64,000 bases of DNA from Sitta carolinensis (taxonomy: Eukaryota; Chordata; Aves; Passeriformes; Sittidae). Of the stretch, positions 11,580 to 24,700 are shown piece by piece (the stretch's first letter is position 1; every line of letters begins with the position of its first letter). A program made the position numbers and the translations under genes. Below the pieces are notes generated by a model, which was given only the letters and a program-made list of their open reading frames with translations, ran no database searches and was not told where the DNA came from. The stretch covers positions 44,936,501 to 45,000,500 of the forward strand of contig JAVUNC010000005.1 in NCBI GenBank assembly GCA_032173965.1, read 5' to 3'.

Positions 11580-14500
11580 CTGCAACAAAACAGAAACAGT
11601 TAAAATTGAGGTGAGGCTGAATTATTGTCAGATACGTGAAGCGGGGTAGTGATTTGCAATGTAAATAATTAAAGTCACGCTGGTAATAGGCTCCTCAGTC
11701 TCTGTAATGTTTACATCTGTCATTTGATTTCCCATTGATTAAAAATTATCTAAATGTATTTTATTGTATTGAAAGTAATTACTTCTAAACCCTTGAAAAT
11801 GTCTTACTAAACATGAAAACATGAGTGGGTGAGTGTGTTGTCATCCCTTTTCAGAACAAGTACATTAACCTTCCCACCTTCCCAACTCATCCCAAATCTG
11901 CTGTTCTCAGGATCCAGCCCCTCTTGCGCTGTTGCAATGTGACGTTTGGCCTCACTCTATTTCAGAACTCCTGTGCTGATCTGTCCTCCTCCAGCAGCCT
12001 GATTTGCTGCCTCCCTGGGCACATGCCTTGGGATGCTCTGTGCTCACCAAGCAACACAGGAGGAGGCTGCAGCACGGGCGTGATGCTTTCAAAAGGACAA
12101 GGAGCCAGAGCTGGAAGTGCATACTCTGACTGACAGATGCAGGGCAGGTAGCTATGTGTGCAGGTCGGTGCTCTGCTTCAAGTGTGTGCTGCAAGTCCTG
12201 AGGAAACCTTCTCATGGGTTTGTTTGGTCAGTAAAACTGAGCTCCAACAGTTGTGCAACAATACTCTTGTAAGCAAAGGGAAGGGAGGTTAGTGGCACAA
12301 CCAAAAAACGTCAGGCTATTATGCCTAAAACCAGTTCAGTGTTAGAGGTGAACTTTAAATCCTCTTCGAATATGAGAAAAAAACCCTGTTGAAATATTTA
12401 TAAAGCATGAATGAGGTATCAGAGGGGTTGATATAAATATCTTTTCAGTACAGTTATACATCAATGAAAAAGCAGCTGTGAGTTTCAAATTTGACCTGAC
12501 TCTAAATGGCAAGTGAATTCCTATGGTAATTTTTCTTCAGGTTTGTGGGTTTGTTTTTGTATATTTATTTTCAGGCTTCTACTGGAGCCTATTTTTAGGC
12601 TCCTACTAGAGCCTATTTTTGGGCTACTAACTGCAGTAATGTTTAGAACCCCTTCAGAGCAAAGGCAAGCCTGTTGGCTTGCCTCCATATGATGTCCTAC
12701 AATTACCTTAGAATAATTCATAAACCCTCTCTCCTTCCTCAATCTCCATAGCCTATAGTTGGAAGCAATTCTGCATTTCTTTGAACCTAGGTGATAATTC
12801 CCACGTTTCTGATACTTTTTCAAATGAGTTATGTCTTTACTAGTCAAATCTAACTGTTAAGTTTGCAGCAAGTAAGAAAGCAATGCAATGCACTTGGAAG
12901 TGCACTATTTGCAGCCCCTTCAATTATTAAAACAAAGTTAAATGGACAAGCATTTTACTTCATGCTCCACACTATAATTTCCCTGAAGAATTTCCATTCT
13001 TTTTTTATCATTTATGTATACTGATATAATACAGGCTAAATTCAGCATATTTTGCTCATTATAAGAACTTCTTAGAAAGGTGCCAGTTCTGCCCTGTGTT
13101 AGGTCAGACAGAAAACAATTATACTCCTGCACTGGGACATGCTCTCTGCTGTTACAGCTACAGTCACAACAGCAAGTCAGCCAAAATTTTATAGCTTCCC
13201 AAATAGAAATGTCTGCCTGACGTGATAGCTGTAGTCTCCAAATTATCTCCCCTTTAACTTCAAGGGAACTGTCCAGAACTGAAAAACACTGAGGATGCAA
13301 TTTGCCAGTGGAATAATAGAAGAAAAACTAAAGAGTCTGTTATAAAGTGCTCTGCCCTTTAGCAGAATGCTGGCCAAGGAATTAAGGAAAGAATAGTTGT
13401 TAAAAATGTAGAGAATAATATAATTTGAAATGGAGTGCACTTTTAAGTGGGATAAGAATATTATTCTAAAGTGAGATGTCTTTAGGATCAGCTGCCGTGA
13501 CAGTAAGAGAGTGTACTGTATCATGATGGGATTGTCTGCAGTGGATATTATTAATATTACTAAGGAATACATCAGCAGGACAAGGTGTAGGATTGGCTTG
13601 TTGCAGGCTGCAATACTAGTAGGACTGAGAAAATACACCATCCAGTGTGGCACACAAAAAGATGACCAAGACATGCCTGAAAATTTGGGAGATATGCATG
13701 GAGTCAGACAGTTTGCCATACTGACCCATAAATTTAGTTTAAGTCCTCCATCTTGTATAAAGCCACTATAATCTGTTTTCCTTTGTTGCCTGTAAAACGA
13801 AAAAAACAGGCTTGCCTGGGATCTGAAAACCATAAGAAACATGTAACTGCTTCTCTGGTTAATAAATATTTGAAATATAGCAAATAAAACAGAACATTCA
13901 CTGTTCTGTTCAATATTTGAAATGCAAACTGAACCATAGCTTGTACATAAATTTCATACACTGTATACTGTGGTAGAGCCTTGACAAAGAGAAGTCTGCA
14001 AATGGAGAAAAGGAGGGCTTTAAACCTGTACCTTGCAAAATTTTTAAAAGTTATCTAAACAAAACCCCATAAGCAAATAAGCTTGGTTTGAGGAATTTCC
14101 CACCTGTAGTACTGGCAGAAGAATATAAGGATCAGAGTTGGTACAGAGTCTTGCAGGGGCTATACTGGACAGGTAGGAACAGGATTCCCTTCAGAACAGG
14201 GTGGAAACCAAACCAAAATTCATTGTGGAAATTCTTCTGATGGAATGAGGAGATTATTTGAACTAAGAAGTTCAATTAAGTTCAAAAGCATGTGGCACAA
14301 AAGGAAGGATAGGAGTCTCCCTCCCTGACAGATGCTTAGCACGGAAGCTGTAGAGCCCTGGTCGCTGTAGGGGATCCTGACTCTCCCAGCACCCCATCCA
14401 GCTCCTTAGAAAGGAGAGGGAAAGGCCTGTGGCGCTTCCCAGCTGCTGCAATCCTGCTCCTTACGTGCTAAGGATGAGAGGGAATGTGAGTAAGCTGATG

Positions 14501-16828
14501 TCTTTAAGCAACAATTTCTGGGAGGTGAGGAATGAGGTCAACTGCCTTGCTTGCCAGGCAGTGCTCCAATTCAGAGCCCAGCCCAAGTCTGAGTCAGGAT
14601 TCTTCAGCTTTAACTCAACCAACCTATTACAATGGCTAGTTGTTTCCTTACATTTTATCTGACTTTCTTGCTGTCTTCTATTCATAGGTGCACTGGGCAA
14701 TGAAGGATTATCTGATGGAAATTACTTTGGGTATCTCCAGTACATGAACCAGAAATTGGTATAGGATCTGTGTGGATGGTTTGTTTCTCCAGAGGGAATC
14801 CTTCACTCACAGACTTAAGGCTGCTTAGTAGAAGAATGAAAGTGACGTAGATTTCAAATATTGAGCAATAAATCCTATTCTTCCCCCAAACCTTTTCCCC
14901 TTCAATAAGTCTGATGTTTTTGAAATTTTGCTTGTAGAATTTTAACTCTGAGTTAAATATATAGTTACTCCTAAATAGTATCAGTAATGCTTGAGATTGC
15001 ATGTCACTACAATAAAATACTTCCCTATCTATAAATAAATTATTGTTGCCCACATTTCCTGAGAAACTGAAGGACCCAAGAGAGTGATTTCTTTTTCTTC
15101 GTAACATTGCATATATTGTATTACCAAAATATATATAGTTTAAAATGCCTTACACCTTTTTGTGGATTTCTAACATTTTAAACCTTAATTTTCTTAAAAT
15201 GATTGTACTTCTATCCATTGTCAAATGGGTAGAATTGTTTCTATTAGCAAATGGGATGATCAGTTTAACATGAACATTAGGCTTTAAATAGAAAATGTAA
15301 TTCATGGTATGCTTGCATTCTGAACATCTAGATAGTTTTTATAGAGCTTGCACTTGCATCAAAAAAGATAGTTCCTGAAAAATAACACTACACAAAAAGA
15401 GGATATTTGAGTAGGTAACACCCAGTTGAGGATAAGGTTGCAGGAAAAAACTAAGTTAAGACAGTTAAAGTTTCTGTATTGCTTAAAATAGCCATTTAAA
15501 GTGCTTGGGGTATTAAATACTCCTCCTAAGATACAAGAAGTGGGAAAAATGTAATTATTCCTGGATCAATTTTCTTCCCTTGCTAAGAAAGGAGATGAAT
15601 TTCATCTGCAATACCTAAGTCTATGTTTCTGCTTGATTACTAAACCTATAAATGAAACTGCAGTACTTCAAAACCATTATGTAGAATTTAAAAGGACCAG
15701 GAGAAATAATAACCTCACTCAGTCTAATTTCAGTTGTTCACATATCACTAAAACCTATATAATGTAACATCTTGTTGATCATTTTCTATCTATTTTTAAC
15801 ACAATTTCAAAGTTTTTCTACTCCCTGTGGATACTAAAATGTCAGCAGAGAATTTAAATAACAAAAGCACTCAACCAAAATGCTAAAATTCCTCTAACCT
15901 ACCTGTACATCTTGTTATTAAAATTCACCCACACACTATAGCTGTGCATGTTAACTATTTCTCCAGTTCCAAATAAAAAACTGCAGGTCAGAAACCCTGT
16001 TCTTTTGATTTAACTTATTTATATTCATGTAAGCATGTTTCAAGAATTCATTAATATTATACTCTATTAAAATATATTTTCTCAAATAATTTTAAAGTTT
16101 TAATAGCACCTTAAATTTCTCTTGTGCACAACTCAAAGAGTAAGTTTTCTTGAAAGTTTTGGACTATAAATCTTAGTCATAAAAAACTTTAGCCACTACT
16201 TAGTTCACCAAATTTAGCTAAAAACTGCATGACTGATTAATTGATACATGTTCATTTGTTGAAACCACAACAGTTTGTGCATCCCCACCTGAAAAGTATA
16301 AGTATAGGAAGAAATGACTAATTTTCCAGCAACATAATACAGCTCCTACGACTTTTGCTGAAGTAACATTTTGAAATATGTAGGCAAGAATTACAGAACA
16401 AGGAAATAAGAATTAAATAACTCATTTTCTGCTTTCATAATCAAGGCAATCTTCTGGTGTGTGCTGAGATTTCAAATGGCTGGCCAAATGTACTTGTTAC
16501 AAACTTTTAGAAGCCTTAGGCTTAGGTTTATAGCTTAGGTTATAAGAATTACACGTCCAGACTTGTATGAAAAGCTACTCGCTAAATTTACAGTCAACAG
16601 CTGATGTGACAGAGGTGAGTTATTTTGGGTGGGAAATGAGGTAGCAAAGAAAATCTCTGCTCTTCTCCAGAAACACCCTTTTGCTATCCCACAGCGATCT
16701 TCTCCTTGGGTAAATTAACGATGCCTTCCATTAATCACCATCAATATATCCTGAAAATGTTTTAAGAGAACTAAGTCACTATTACTAATAGAAAGAACTA
16801 TGAAATGATGTATCTTCTATAAACTGAC
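11580..16828 (-). other. ANKS1B: ANKS1B intron between the two PTB C-terminal exons
   Basis: A 5,249-nt intron, mostly AT-rich. It contains a somewhat GC-richer block at about 11880-12200, a 24-nt tandem duplication at 12576-12623, and an unusually long 199-codon ORF at 13243-13842 (minus strand) without family motifs. I see nothing else to annotate. Confidence 0.85.
12576..12623. repeat. 24-nt tandem duplication with internal hairpin
   Basis: Two copies of a unit resembling CTTCTACTGGAGCCTATTTT plus TAGG lie end to end, differing at about four positions. Within them GGAGCCTA/TTTT/TAGGCTCC forms an eight-base-pair stem with a four-nt loop. Confidence 0.7.
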
Positions 16829-16966
16829 CACATCAAATGCAGTGAATACGTGGCAGTAGTGGTGATTAGTCTTCAAGTCTTTAGTGATGTACGCGAATGT
16901 AGAAAGGTCTTCGGGGTCTTGTGCAGCACAGGAAATGTTACGGATTTCATGTTCGGCAATAATATT
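16829..16966 (-). CDS. ANKS1B: ANKS1B exon: PTB central sheet, peptide-groove region (46 codons)
   Basis: It encodes [40 protein letters not shown] and FTAFDV. The [23 protein letters not shown] stretch is the strongly conserved strand-turn-strand block of this PTB family; strand 5 (ISCAA) lines the NPxY-peptide groove. The acceptor is preceded by a ten-T run (TTTTTTTTTTAAACAG, AG at 16968-16967). The donor GTCAGT (from 16828 downward) is non-consensus at +3 and the weakest kind seen in this gene here. The exon is 138 nt, phase 0. The difference from recalled human sequence is KSNHH to KTNHH. The small plus-strand ORF over the same bases is an antisense shadow. Confidence 0.97.
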
Positions 16967-17280
16967 CTGTTTAAAAAAAAAATATTTTCAATCAATTTAA
17001 GAATTGAATTTGAAAGAGCTGTAAAAGGTGTGGGTTTAGATCCATGTTTATGTTGATTTACTGTACCAAAGTATTTCAGAAATGTCCTAATGAGAAGAGA
17101 TTTGATATGACCCATGTGAGATCTTACACAGGTATTTGGAATATTGACCCTCTCCAGTTGCCAATCATCTGGTAGGAAAATATTATGTTCTAGAGTCTTC
17201 CCTATAAGGCTGCTTGTGCTTTGGAGTTTATTCAGGTTCCTTTGACAAAGAGACATCTTTCCTGGCACTCAGGACACAAT

Positions 17281-17358
17281 TTCATAAGATGCTGGTATAG
17301 TGCTTTGAAATTGTATTTATAGATACAGTTTCAAAGTGCTATACCAGCATCTTCTGAA
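17281..17358 (+). ncRNA. Near-perfect hairpin; candidate microRNA/hairpin-RNA precursor
   Basis: Arms 17286-17316 and 17323-17353 pair over 31 consecutive base pairs when read on the plus strand. Twenty-eight are Watson-Crick and three are G-U wobbles (17301-17338, 17302-17337, 17311-17328), closing a six-nt loop (TTATAG). After one mismatch (17285-17354) four further pairs extend the stem to 17281-17358. On the minus strand, the direction of ANKS1B, the three wobbles become A-C mismatches. The length suits a pre-miRNA, though the loop is small unless the A/T-rich apex opens. A 3' arm product starting near CAAAGTGCT would carry an AAAGTGC seed like the miR-17/93 group. It could instead be the remnant of a palindromic transposon; no flanking TA or other target duplication is evident. 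Confidence 0.4.
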
Positions 17359-20300
17359 TTTCCTGGGTTTTTGTATAATGATAAAAATGGGACACTGTTT
17401 CAGTCTACTAACAGACAGGATCTGGTGAAACCCAGCAAGCTCAATAGCCAGGTTTTTGACCATGTTATTTGACAAATTTTAGCTATACTTCAGGAGAAAA
17501 AACCCACCAAACTTCACTTATAATTGAAACCATGAGATATTTAAAGGGTTCTGATTACTAAAAGGGTAACTACAAGGTGATCTGGCAGCTGCTTATAAGA
17601 TAAGCATATCTCCACTTACTGACAGCAGCATCCTGCAAGAGAGACATAGGAAAATGAAACCATTCATGCACCGAGCCACGCTACTTGCAACAGCCAATGT
17701 AAGCTATAGCACACTACTGGCAGAGAGGTGGGGCATGTCTGTCCAATGGAATAAAAAAGCTTTGGAGAAAATTATGATTACTCACCATATAAAGTGCTGA
17801 TATGTAATTACTGTGTTTAGGCCAAAGGAACCATGAAGCCAGAAAAGAAGATACAGCAGAGTGGCTTATGATTAGGCCTTGCTTCAGCAACACATGTGGT
17901 TCAAATGGTTTGTTTAAAGAGAATAACGATCCAGTGAATAGGAATTTAGGGGTTATATGCTTTCTTGAATTGCAGGCCTGCTGGCTATAGCTCTGGCATT
18001 TCCACAAAAGCCCACAGTGACATATCCTGCTGCAGCATGACATCACTACTGCATCATGGAACAGGTAACACCTGTAGTGTCCCAGTTCCTCACACAGCCA
18101 CCACCTGCTGCTGCTATGGTGGCATCTAACCAAGTTAAAGCAATCTCTGAGCATATTTGGATTTTCCTCACCCTCTTTTTTCCTTTTCACCTCATTTCCT
18201 CCACCTCCTTTTTTATTTTTTTTTTTTTTTTAAATACATGCAACTAAATTACTTCAGATGCTTTGCCATATCTTCTCTCATTTGCTAGGTGGCAACTTTC
18301 CCCTTGTGTGTAGGTGCCAAGTTATTGAAAAGAAGTATTAACATATCTAATTGAAGAAATCAAGACTTAGGAAAAATCTTAATAAAAAGCAGACCAAATT
18401 TCAAATCATGGAAAAACTGTGATAAGGAAACTTTAGTGAAGAAAAGAAATAATCCTATTAAATTGTTGCAACATACTTGATTAATGCATTATTCATAAAA
18501 ATGACAAAACCAGTACTTGTGTTTCAATATATGCCAATTTATAATGACATGCATAATCTCTGCTCAACAATTGCTTGCTTTTTATGTTACTTCAAGCATT
18601 TTATTTTCTTTGTTGTCAAATTGATAACTTTTACCCTCAATAAAGATTTTGATGAAAATTAGAAATATACCAAAACCATGGATTTAGATATCCACAGCCT
18701 GAGCTGTAATGCACTGTCATTAATGTAGCGTTGGCAACACTGTAGTTTAGAAAGTAGAAACAATTCAAGATTGGAAGGTGTTAAAATCATACGTGAAGTA
18801 TTTATGCCAAATCATGAGCCACAATGTAACCACCTGAATTTATGCAGCATATGTGAAAAGAGCTCTGCTATGCTGAAACTTCTTCTAGGTGACTTGGGGT
18901 TGCACAGGGATTTGCACTTGAGTCAAAATTCATGATGATTATTTTAATGTTTTAATTTTAAATCAAGTGTATTTTAGAAACATACATACATCGAGTTTGT
19001 TTTGAACTACATAAAGTATACCCGAAGTATACCCAATGGATAGAAGTTGATAGTGAAATTGAGTTTTTTCCTAGCTGCTCTAGGATATCCTTTGTGATCT
19101 CCTTTCAAAATTGATTCATTTTTTCAGTTCATGTGCTTACTGTGTCCTACTGTCACATTTCAGTAGACCATGGTCTTATTCTGTAGGAAGTAGAAGATTA
19201 TGAACCAGCTTCCTGTTCTGTGTACTCTCCTCAGGCATTGACTGACACCATACAGTTGTTCTAAAAATTATCTTTCATTTTGGCAAGAGAAGCCTCCAGT
19301 GCTTCTCAAAAAGTGGGGAAGCTGAAAGTCAGTTCTGGTTCTGCCAAGGAAATACCTCGGAGAGACCAAGTTTTTGCTAGGCAGCCTTCCTTTTGCTTGC
19401 CTAACACATGCCAGCCTATCTCCCTTCTGGCAGAAATCACCCAGAAGTTAGGGTGAGTTGTGAGCCATGAGAAAATTCTGAGAGTCTGCTTTTTCCTAAG
19501 CAGCAATTCCTTTCTGGCCTCACTTGCAAAGAAATGGTGTCATGCCAAGCTTCAAGGCGCCACTGAAAGAGCTGTCGTGGAATGAGGTCAGGGCCCCTTT
19601 GCCACCTGAAACTTTGCCTGCCATGACTTGGAATACAAATTCTTAGCTTAGTGGCATAAAGGGAAAGGATGAACTGTCATGAGAGCTGAGTTTTCAAGCA
19701 CAGAACTGCTAGCTAGTTTTGTCATCAAAAACTATGCGTTTATTGCTAAGTGGTGCCCAGCGCTGTCAACTATAAGCTCGTATGGAAGCGGTACAAGTCT
19801 GGATAGGCTCTCACCTTAGTGCTAATCTGTTTTGGGTCTTGAAGGAATTAGGAACAGCACACTGTGGACAAGGATGATAACAACGCTTCTGGGAGAGTTG
19901 AAGGCTATTACCTGGTTTTTACAGAAGGGAAAGGCAGTGCAGATTTTGAACTGGAGAGAAAGCAATCTACCACTTGAGAAAAAACATTGGACTTGGCATA
20001 TTTAACTCCATCAAATACACCTGTTGTACTACCAGGTTTCAGTGGAACTCTATCTAGAGTCATCTAATGCAATTTGCCAAATTTCTCTCAGGTTTCCATC
20101 TTACATCTCTACTCATCTTACTCTATGCACTGTGCAAAGAGACACAAGAAGTTCCTTTTGTTCTCCTGGGCGTTTTTACAAACCTAAGGACACTGCAGTT
20201 ACATCCTTTATGCTACAAAGGAGACTTAAGAGCTGAAAACAGCATTATCTAAGTTAGAGTTAATAGCATTACAACGTCCTGACTTATGCCCTACACATGA

Positions 20301-21208
20301 GAGAACATGAAAGGAATGAGGGTTGTAGAAGCTCAGTTTTGATTCAATGGAAGGAAAAAGGAGTGGACAGGAATCCCTGCTCCCTCTGCTCTGGCAAATA
20401 TGCCAGACTTGAAACAACAGTAATTTCACCTCAGTTTTTCCTTTATGCCATCTTCTAACTCTAAATATGGTTTTCAAACTCTAGCAGAAGTTCACAAAAC
20501 TGCTCCCATCTGTAACTTAAAACACAGCTCTACTTAAACTTAAAACCTGATTGGTTTGGCAAGTTTGATGGATACTGGGATGGGTGTACAGTGTGGTCTG
20601 AATGTTCAGCAACGCAAAGCTGCTATATACATTATTATCCTGGTCAGGTAGCTGGGTTGTCAGATTTATTTTTTATATTGCTTATTCAGTTTTAGTCACA
20701 TAGCAGAAAAGATAATTTCTTTTCTGTTCATATAAAAGCATCAGTATGGATTGTATTTCCTTGTCATTTTAGACATACAAAGAAGAGGAATTAATGCATT
20801 ACCCTGCTTTTCTTTACAGAGCTTGTACATTTTACTTTGGGTAAGCAATAATCCATTGCTCCAGCCAACACTGAGTGTTCTGATCTCTTAATTTCTGCTT
20901 TTGTGGCTTTGGACAGTTGGGATTTTTTAAAGATTTGGATGAATTTAAAAATTAAGAAACAAAGCACAGAAGCATTGCCACACAGGAAGATGAAAAAAAA
21001 AAATGGAATAGCAACCATTAAGAAGCTGCTGCAGTTCAGGTAGTTAAGTGCCTAGCATCAAGAAAACAGCTCACAGAGAGGCTGTCAAGAAAGGACATTC
21101 AAGGATTGTGTTTCTTATTCTTAAAATGGCTGTCCCTAGATAAAACCGCACCTTTATTCTTTATTGAGACATCTTATTTTTTAAATTTCCTCAAATTATA
21201 TTAATGAA

Positions 21209-21211
21209 CAT

Positions 21212-21283
<72 letters not shown>
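21209..21283. repeat. Compound (AC)n(AT)n microsatellite
   Basis: Runs of ACACAC, then ATATAT, then ACACAC, then ATATAT follow each other over about 75 bp. It lies in the intron about 340 bp downstream (in gene direction) of the 87-nt exon. Likely length-polymorphic. Confidence 0.95.
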
Positions 21284-21620
21284 GTTCTACATATTTATGG
21301 AACGGTATAGGGAAAATATGGTAAAGGATTCCACAGAGGCCCCCTGCTGAATGACTTTTGTCATAAGCTTGCATTTAATAGCAGAATGCTGGACACAATG
21401 TTCTCCAAATAAGCCATTAAAGCTGCTTCTCATGTCTTCCAAACTGAGTTTCTGGAGAATGACAATTACATTACGCACATTTTAGGCAAAAGAGGAGGAA
21501 AAAAAAGGAGAGGGAAACCAAAAAGTGCAGATCTGTCCCCTCTCTGGCCTGGCTTTTATAGATATTACGATTTCTCCTAGTCGTGAGAAACAAAAGATAA
21601 TATTCAGTAATTGCACATAC

Positions 21621-21707
21621 CTTATTTGTGGCATCAATAAATTTGACTCCCTTGTAAGAGACAGACAGGACAATGGTTGGTACCTTCTTCATCTGTTCTG
21701 TAGACTT
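21621..21707 (-). CDS. ANKS1B: ANKS1B exon: PTB central strands (29 codons)
   Basis: It encodes [20 protein letters not shown], then VKFIDATNK. This is the beta-strand pair of the PTB sandwich typical of the ANKS1/Dab/Disabled-like group, where [10 protein letters not shown] matches the 'I-x-GIK-x-x-D' pattern. The acceptor is TTTATTTCAG (AG at 21709-21708), with a T-rich tract, and the donor is GTATGT from 21620 downward. The exon is 87 nt, phase 0. Skipping it would keep frame but remove core strands, so a skipped form should not fold as a PTB domain. The only difference from recalled human sequence is PTII to PTIV. Confidence 0.96.
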
Positions 21708-24700
21708 CTGAAATAAAAATGAAGACATTATTAGAGTTGTATTGCATTGCAATAACAGTGCTTTCTTCTTCTGATTAAATACCTAAGTTAAACAAATATT
21801 TTACTTTTTTTCAGCCAGCTGTGCTCTGGGTTTATGCTCTCTTGTAGTTACAAAACTGAAATAGCTTTAAGTTTGTTGTGAGGATGATAAAAAGTCTCCT
21901 TTTTTATAGCACAATGGGAAGAGAACAAAGTAACTTCTCCAGGCTTAAAAAGACCCCTCATACAACCAGTGTTTCCCAAAATGTGTGTGTTTAGGACATC
22001 TACCTGCCTCCCTCCCCTTCTCCTGCCCTTTCCCAGCTGTAAGAATCAACAGCAGAACAGTAGTTCTTGTAGTACCATTTCTTTGCTGCAGTTAGTTGTT
22101 ATTTAGAAGTATTTCCCTGTTTTCCCTTCTTTGCAGCCGTATTTGTGGCGTTTGGTATCCCTGCAGCCTGCGAGCCCAGTGCTGTATCTCGTCACTCGCC
22201 TGCCTGTGCTGCCAGTGCAGCTGCTGCTGGAAGCTGCTTTACACAGGAATTAGCACAGAGCCTTATTCTGCATATTCTCCTATCTACAGCTCATGCCCTC
22301 CTATAAGATCGTTTTTCCTTTTATGCTGGCCTACTACTGTGTGCCTCAATTGTGATGCACACAGCAAACTCGTTTCCCATTGAACAGACTGGGGAAATAC
22401 TTGGGGCAGATTTAAATTCTCTGCAGAAAGAAAAATGTTCTTTACAGATTAAATTTACTAGAACAACTCCAAGCCCAGCCAAACAAAACCCCCTAGTGTG
22501 GCATAATAGCTTTTAAGTGATATGAACTCTTTTATGGTGCAAGACAATGATGGACTAGACTATTCTACCCAAAACTTCAGCAGATAAATAGATAACATTC
22601 AGAAAAGGCTTATTTATGGGACTATCTGCAAACAATCACAGAGATCAATCAAATATTTTCCTGAGAGGAAATGAACTGTTGACAGCTACAGGTAAACATG
22701 AAGAAACATCAGCACACAGAAGGAGAGTATAAACACACTAAAAAGTCTAGAACTGGCACACAGGAAAATCATTAAAGCAGCTGAACAAAAGTTGTAGTGG
22801 TGGCTTTGTATTATTCAAAAAAAGCCCAAAAAAGCAGGGGTAGAAACTTGAAAACACACTGTAACTAAAAAAATACGTTTGAAAAAATAGGCAATGCTAA
22901 CACTAGAGAGGAAAATAAGCAGAAACTTTAAACAAAAAAAAAATGCCCTGCAATCTGTCTCCTTATTGTCTCCCAATCCTCCCAAAATCAAACAAGACTC
23001 CATTTTTGTCAGCATAACATTCAAAGCTACAGATCCAGCTATGTTCTGCAATTAGTGTCCATGCCATGCAGGCTTAAACCTCTAATTAAAGTCTCAAGGA
23101 GAGCCCCACCCATCCGTGTAATAGAGAGGATTGTTGGATCTCTCCGTATCAAATGACGAGAGACTCGAGACAGCAATCGAGTGTCAATTTATCCCAGAGA
23201 AAACTCCTTCCACCCAGAATGCTCACCACTTTTAAGAAATAAAAGCTTCAATGGTAAAATATCCCTGAAGTATTTTAACAAAATCTGAAGAAGGACACTA
23301 ATCTGATTTGCATGCTTCTGAACTGAGTGAAGAAAGAAATGGTATCCCTGTCAAAATTAGAGCAAGCAGCTACCTGTGTGCGTGTGTGACTATAACAGAC
23401 CTCAAATGAGTCTTTTCATAAAATTCAATTTCAATGCACAGAAAGCATTGGCTGTGCAGTGAGTGTACAGAAGCTGTAGTACATACATCTATCAGAGTAA
23501 CAAGCAATAAACCCTGCATATGCTCATACTAGACAAAATAGTCACAAATATGACAATATCACTTTAATCATCTTCCAAGGCAGCAATCACACAACTTTTT
23601 TCCTTTCATTTTAGTCCAACAGCTACACACAAGAAAGCTTTCTTTTCCATTTTGATTATTGTAATTACCTCCTTCCTTGCCTCCTTTACATCAAAATTCC
23701 TTTTCTCCAGTATGCTATACAAACACAGGTACTAAGTTCACATATTTTAGTTTTTCAGTATAACTCCCACTTTCTGGTATTTGCCATAGAAATGAAGCAT
23801 CCTGTTGGTCAGGCCACATTATACCAGCTACCTCTTTCCTCTAGACCTATTTGTAATTTAATCATCTTTATCTGCTCCACATTCACCTGGGTTTGTCTTG
23901 ACCAGACCTGACCTCTACTATTTAATCAGGGTTGCAAACTGCCAGAAGACTGTCTCTGAGTGAAACAGCTCATCAAGATGCTATTAAATTACAGCTGGAA
24001 AATTAGTAAATGAATCAGAGACTGATGGACACTTGTAATTTATTAAGCCAAACCATCTCAGCTGGTAAAGAGCAGGATGTTCCTCATTGGCTTGCAAACC
24101 ATACAAACCCCAGGATTTGTGCAAAGGTGTTCTGGAAGACTGCAGTCTAGTGTAGAATGATGATCTGGGGTAACAATTCTGCAGTTGTACTCCCATTGAA
24201 ACAAACAGCTGGGCAATGGAATAACATCCTGTGCTATTATGACAGTGCCATCAAGAAAAACACGCAGCTCTATTCCCTGGCTGATTCTTAGTGATACAGT
24301 AACTGAGGTCCACCAGGTAATTATTTTTTCCAAGCAGTTTCCAGGCTTCAACAGTTTTGAGTTGTCATGGTGAGCTCACACTCTTTTGCTTGTTGTTCCT
24401 TTCTTTTTAATGAAGGAGTTGTCTGCCAGAATGTGTAATGTGCGAATTCAGAGATACAGTATGAATACCTTTCACTCAGGCACTGTAGGTGCTTTGGCTC
24501 TGAATTCTAGGATGCTGAGATGAAGTCCCACAGCTTTCTTGTTCAGACATTTCGCACCTCTGTGCAGGCCAAGTGGGCATCTCTGCCCATGTCTGTGCCC
24601 AGAATCTGAGAAGAAGGCGGGACACAGGAGTCAGTATTCCCTTTCCTCGGGCTTTTCAGGTTCTAGCCACTGTACCAATTCCATGAGGACACAATAAGAT

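Larger units (their letters stand above)
16967..21620 (-). other. ANKS1B: ANKS1B intron within the PTB coding region
   Basis: A 4,654-nt intron. It contains the near-perfect hairpin at 17281-17358 and the AC/AT compound microsatellite at 21209-21283. The remaining sequence is AT-rich, and its ORFs (up to 158 codons) have no recognisable domain. Confidence 0.85.

Noticed and set aside
13882..13904. AGAACA/TGTTCT inverted repeat resembling a steroid-receptor element
   Set aside because: The half-sites are five bases apart instead of three, so it does not fit the receptor dimer spacing.
17714..18190. 158-codon minus-strand ORF in an intron
   Set aside because: Cys/His/Trp content has no zinc-finger spacing, no family resemblance, and no evidence of an exon.
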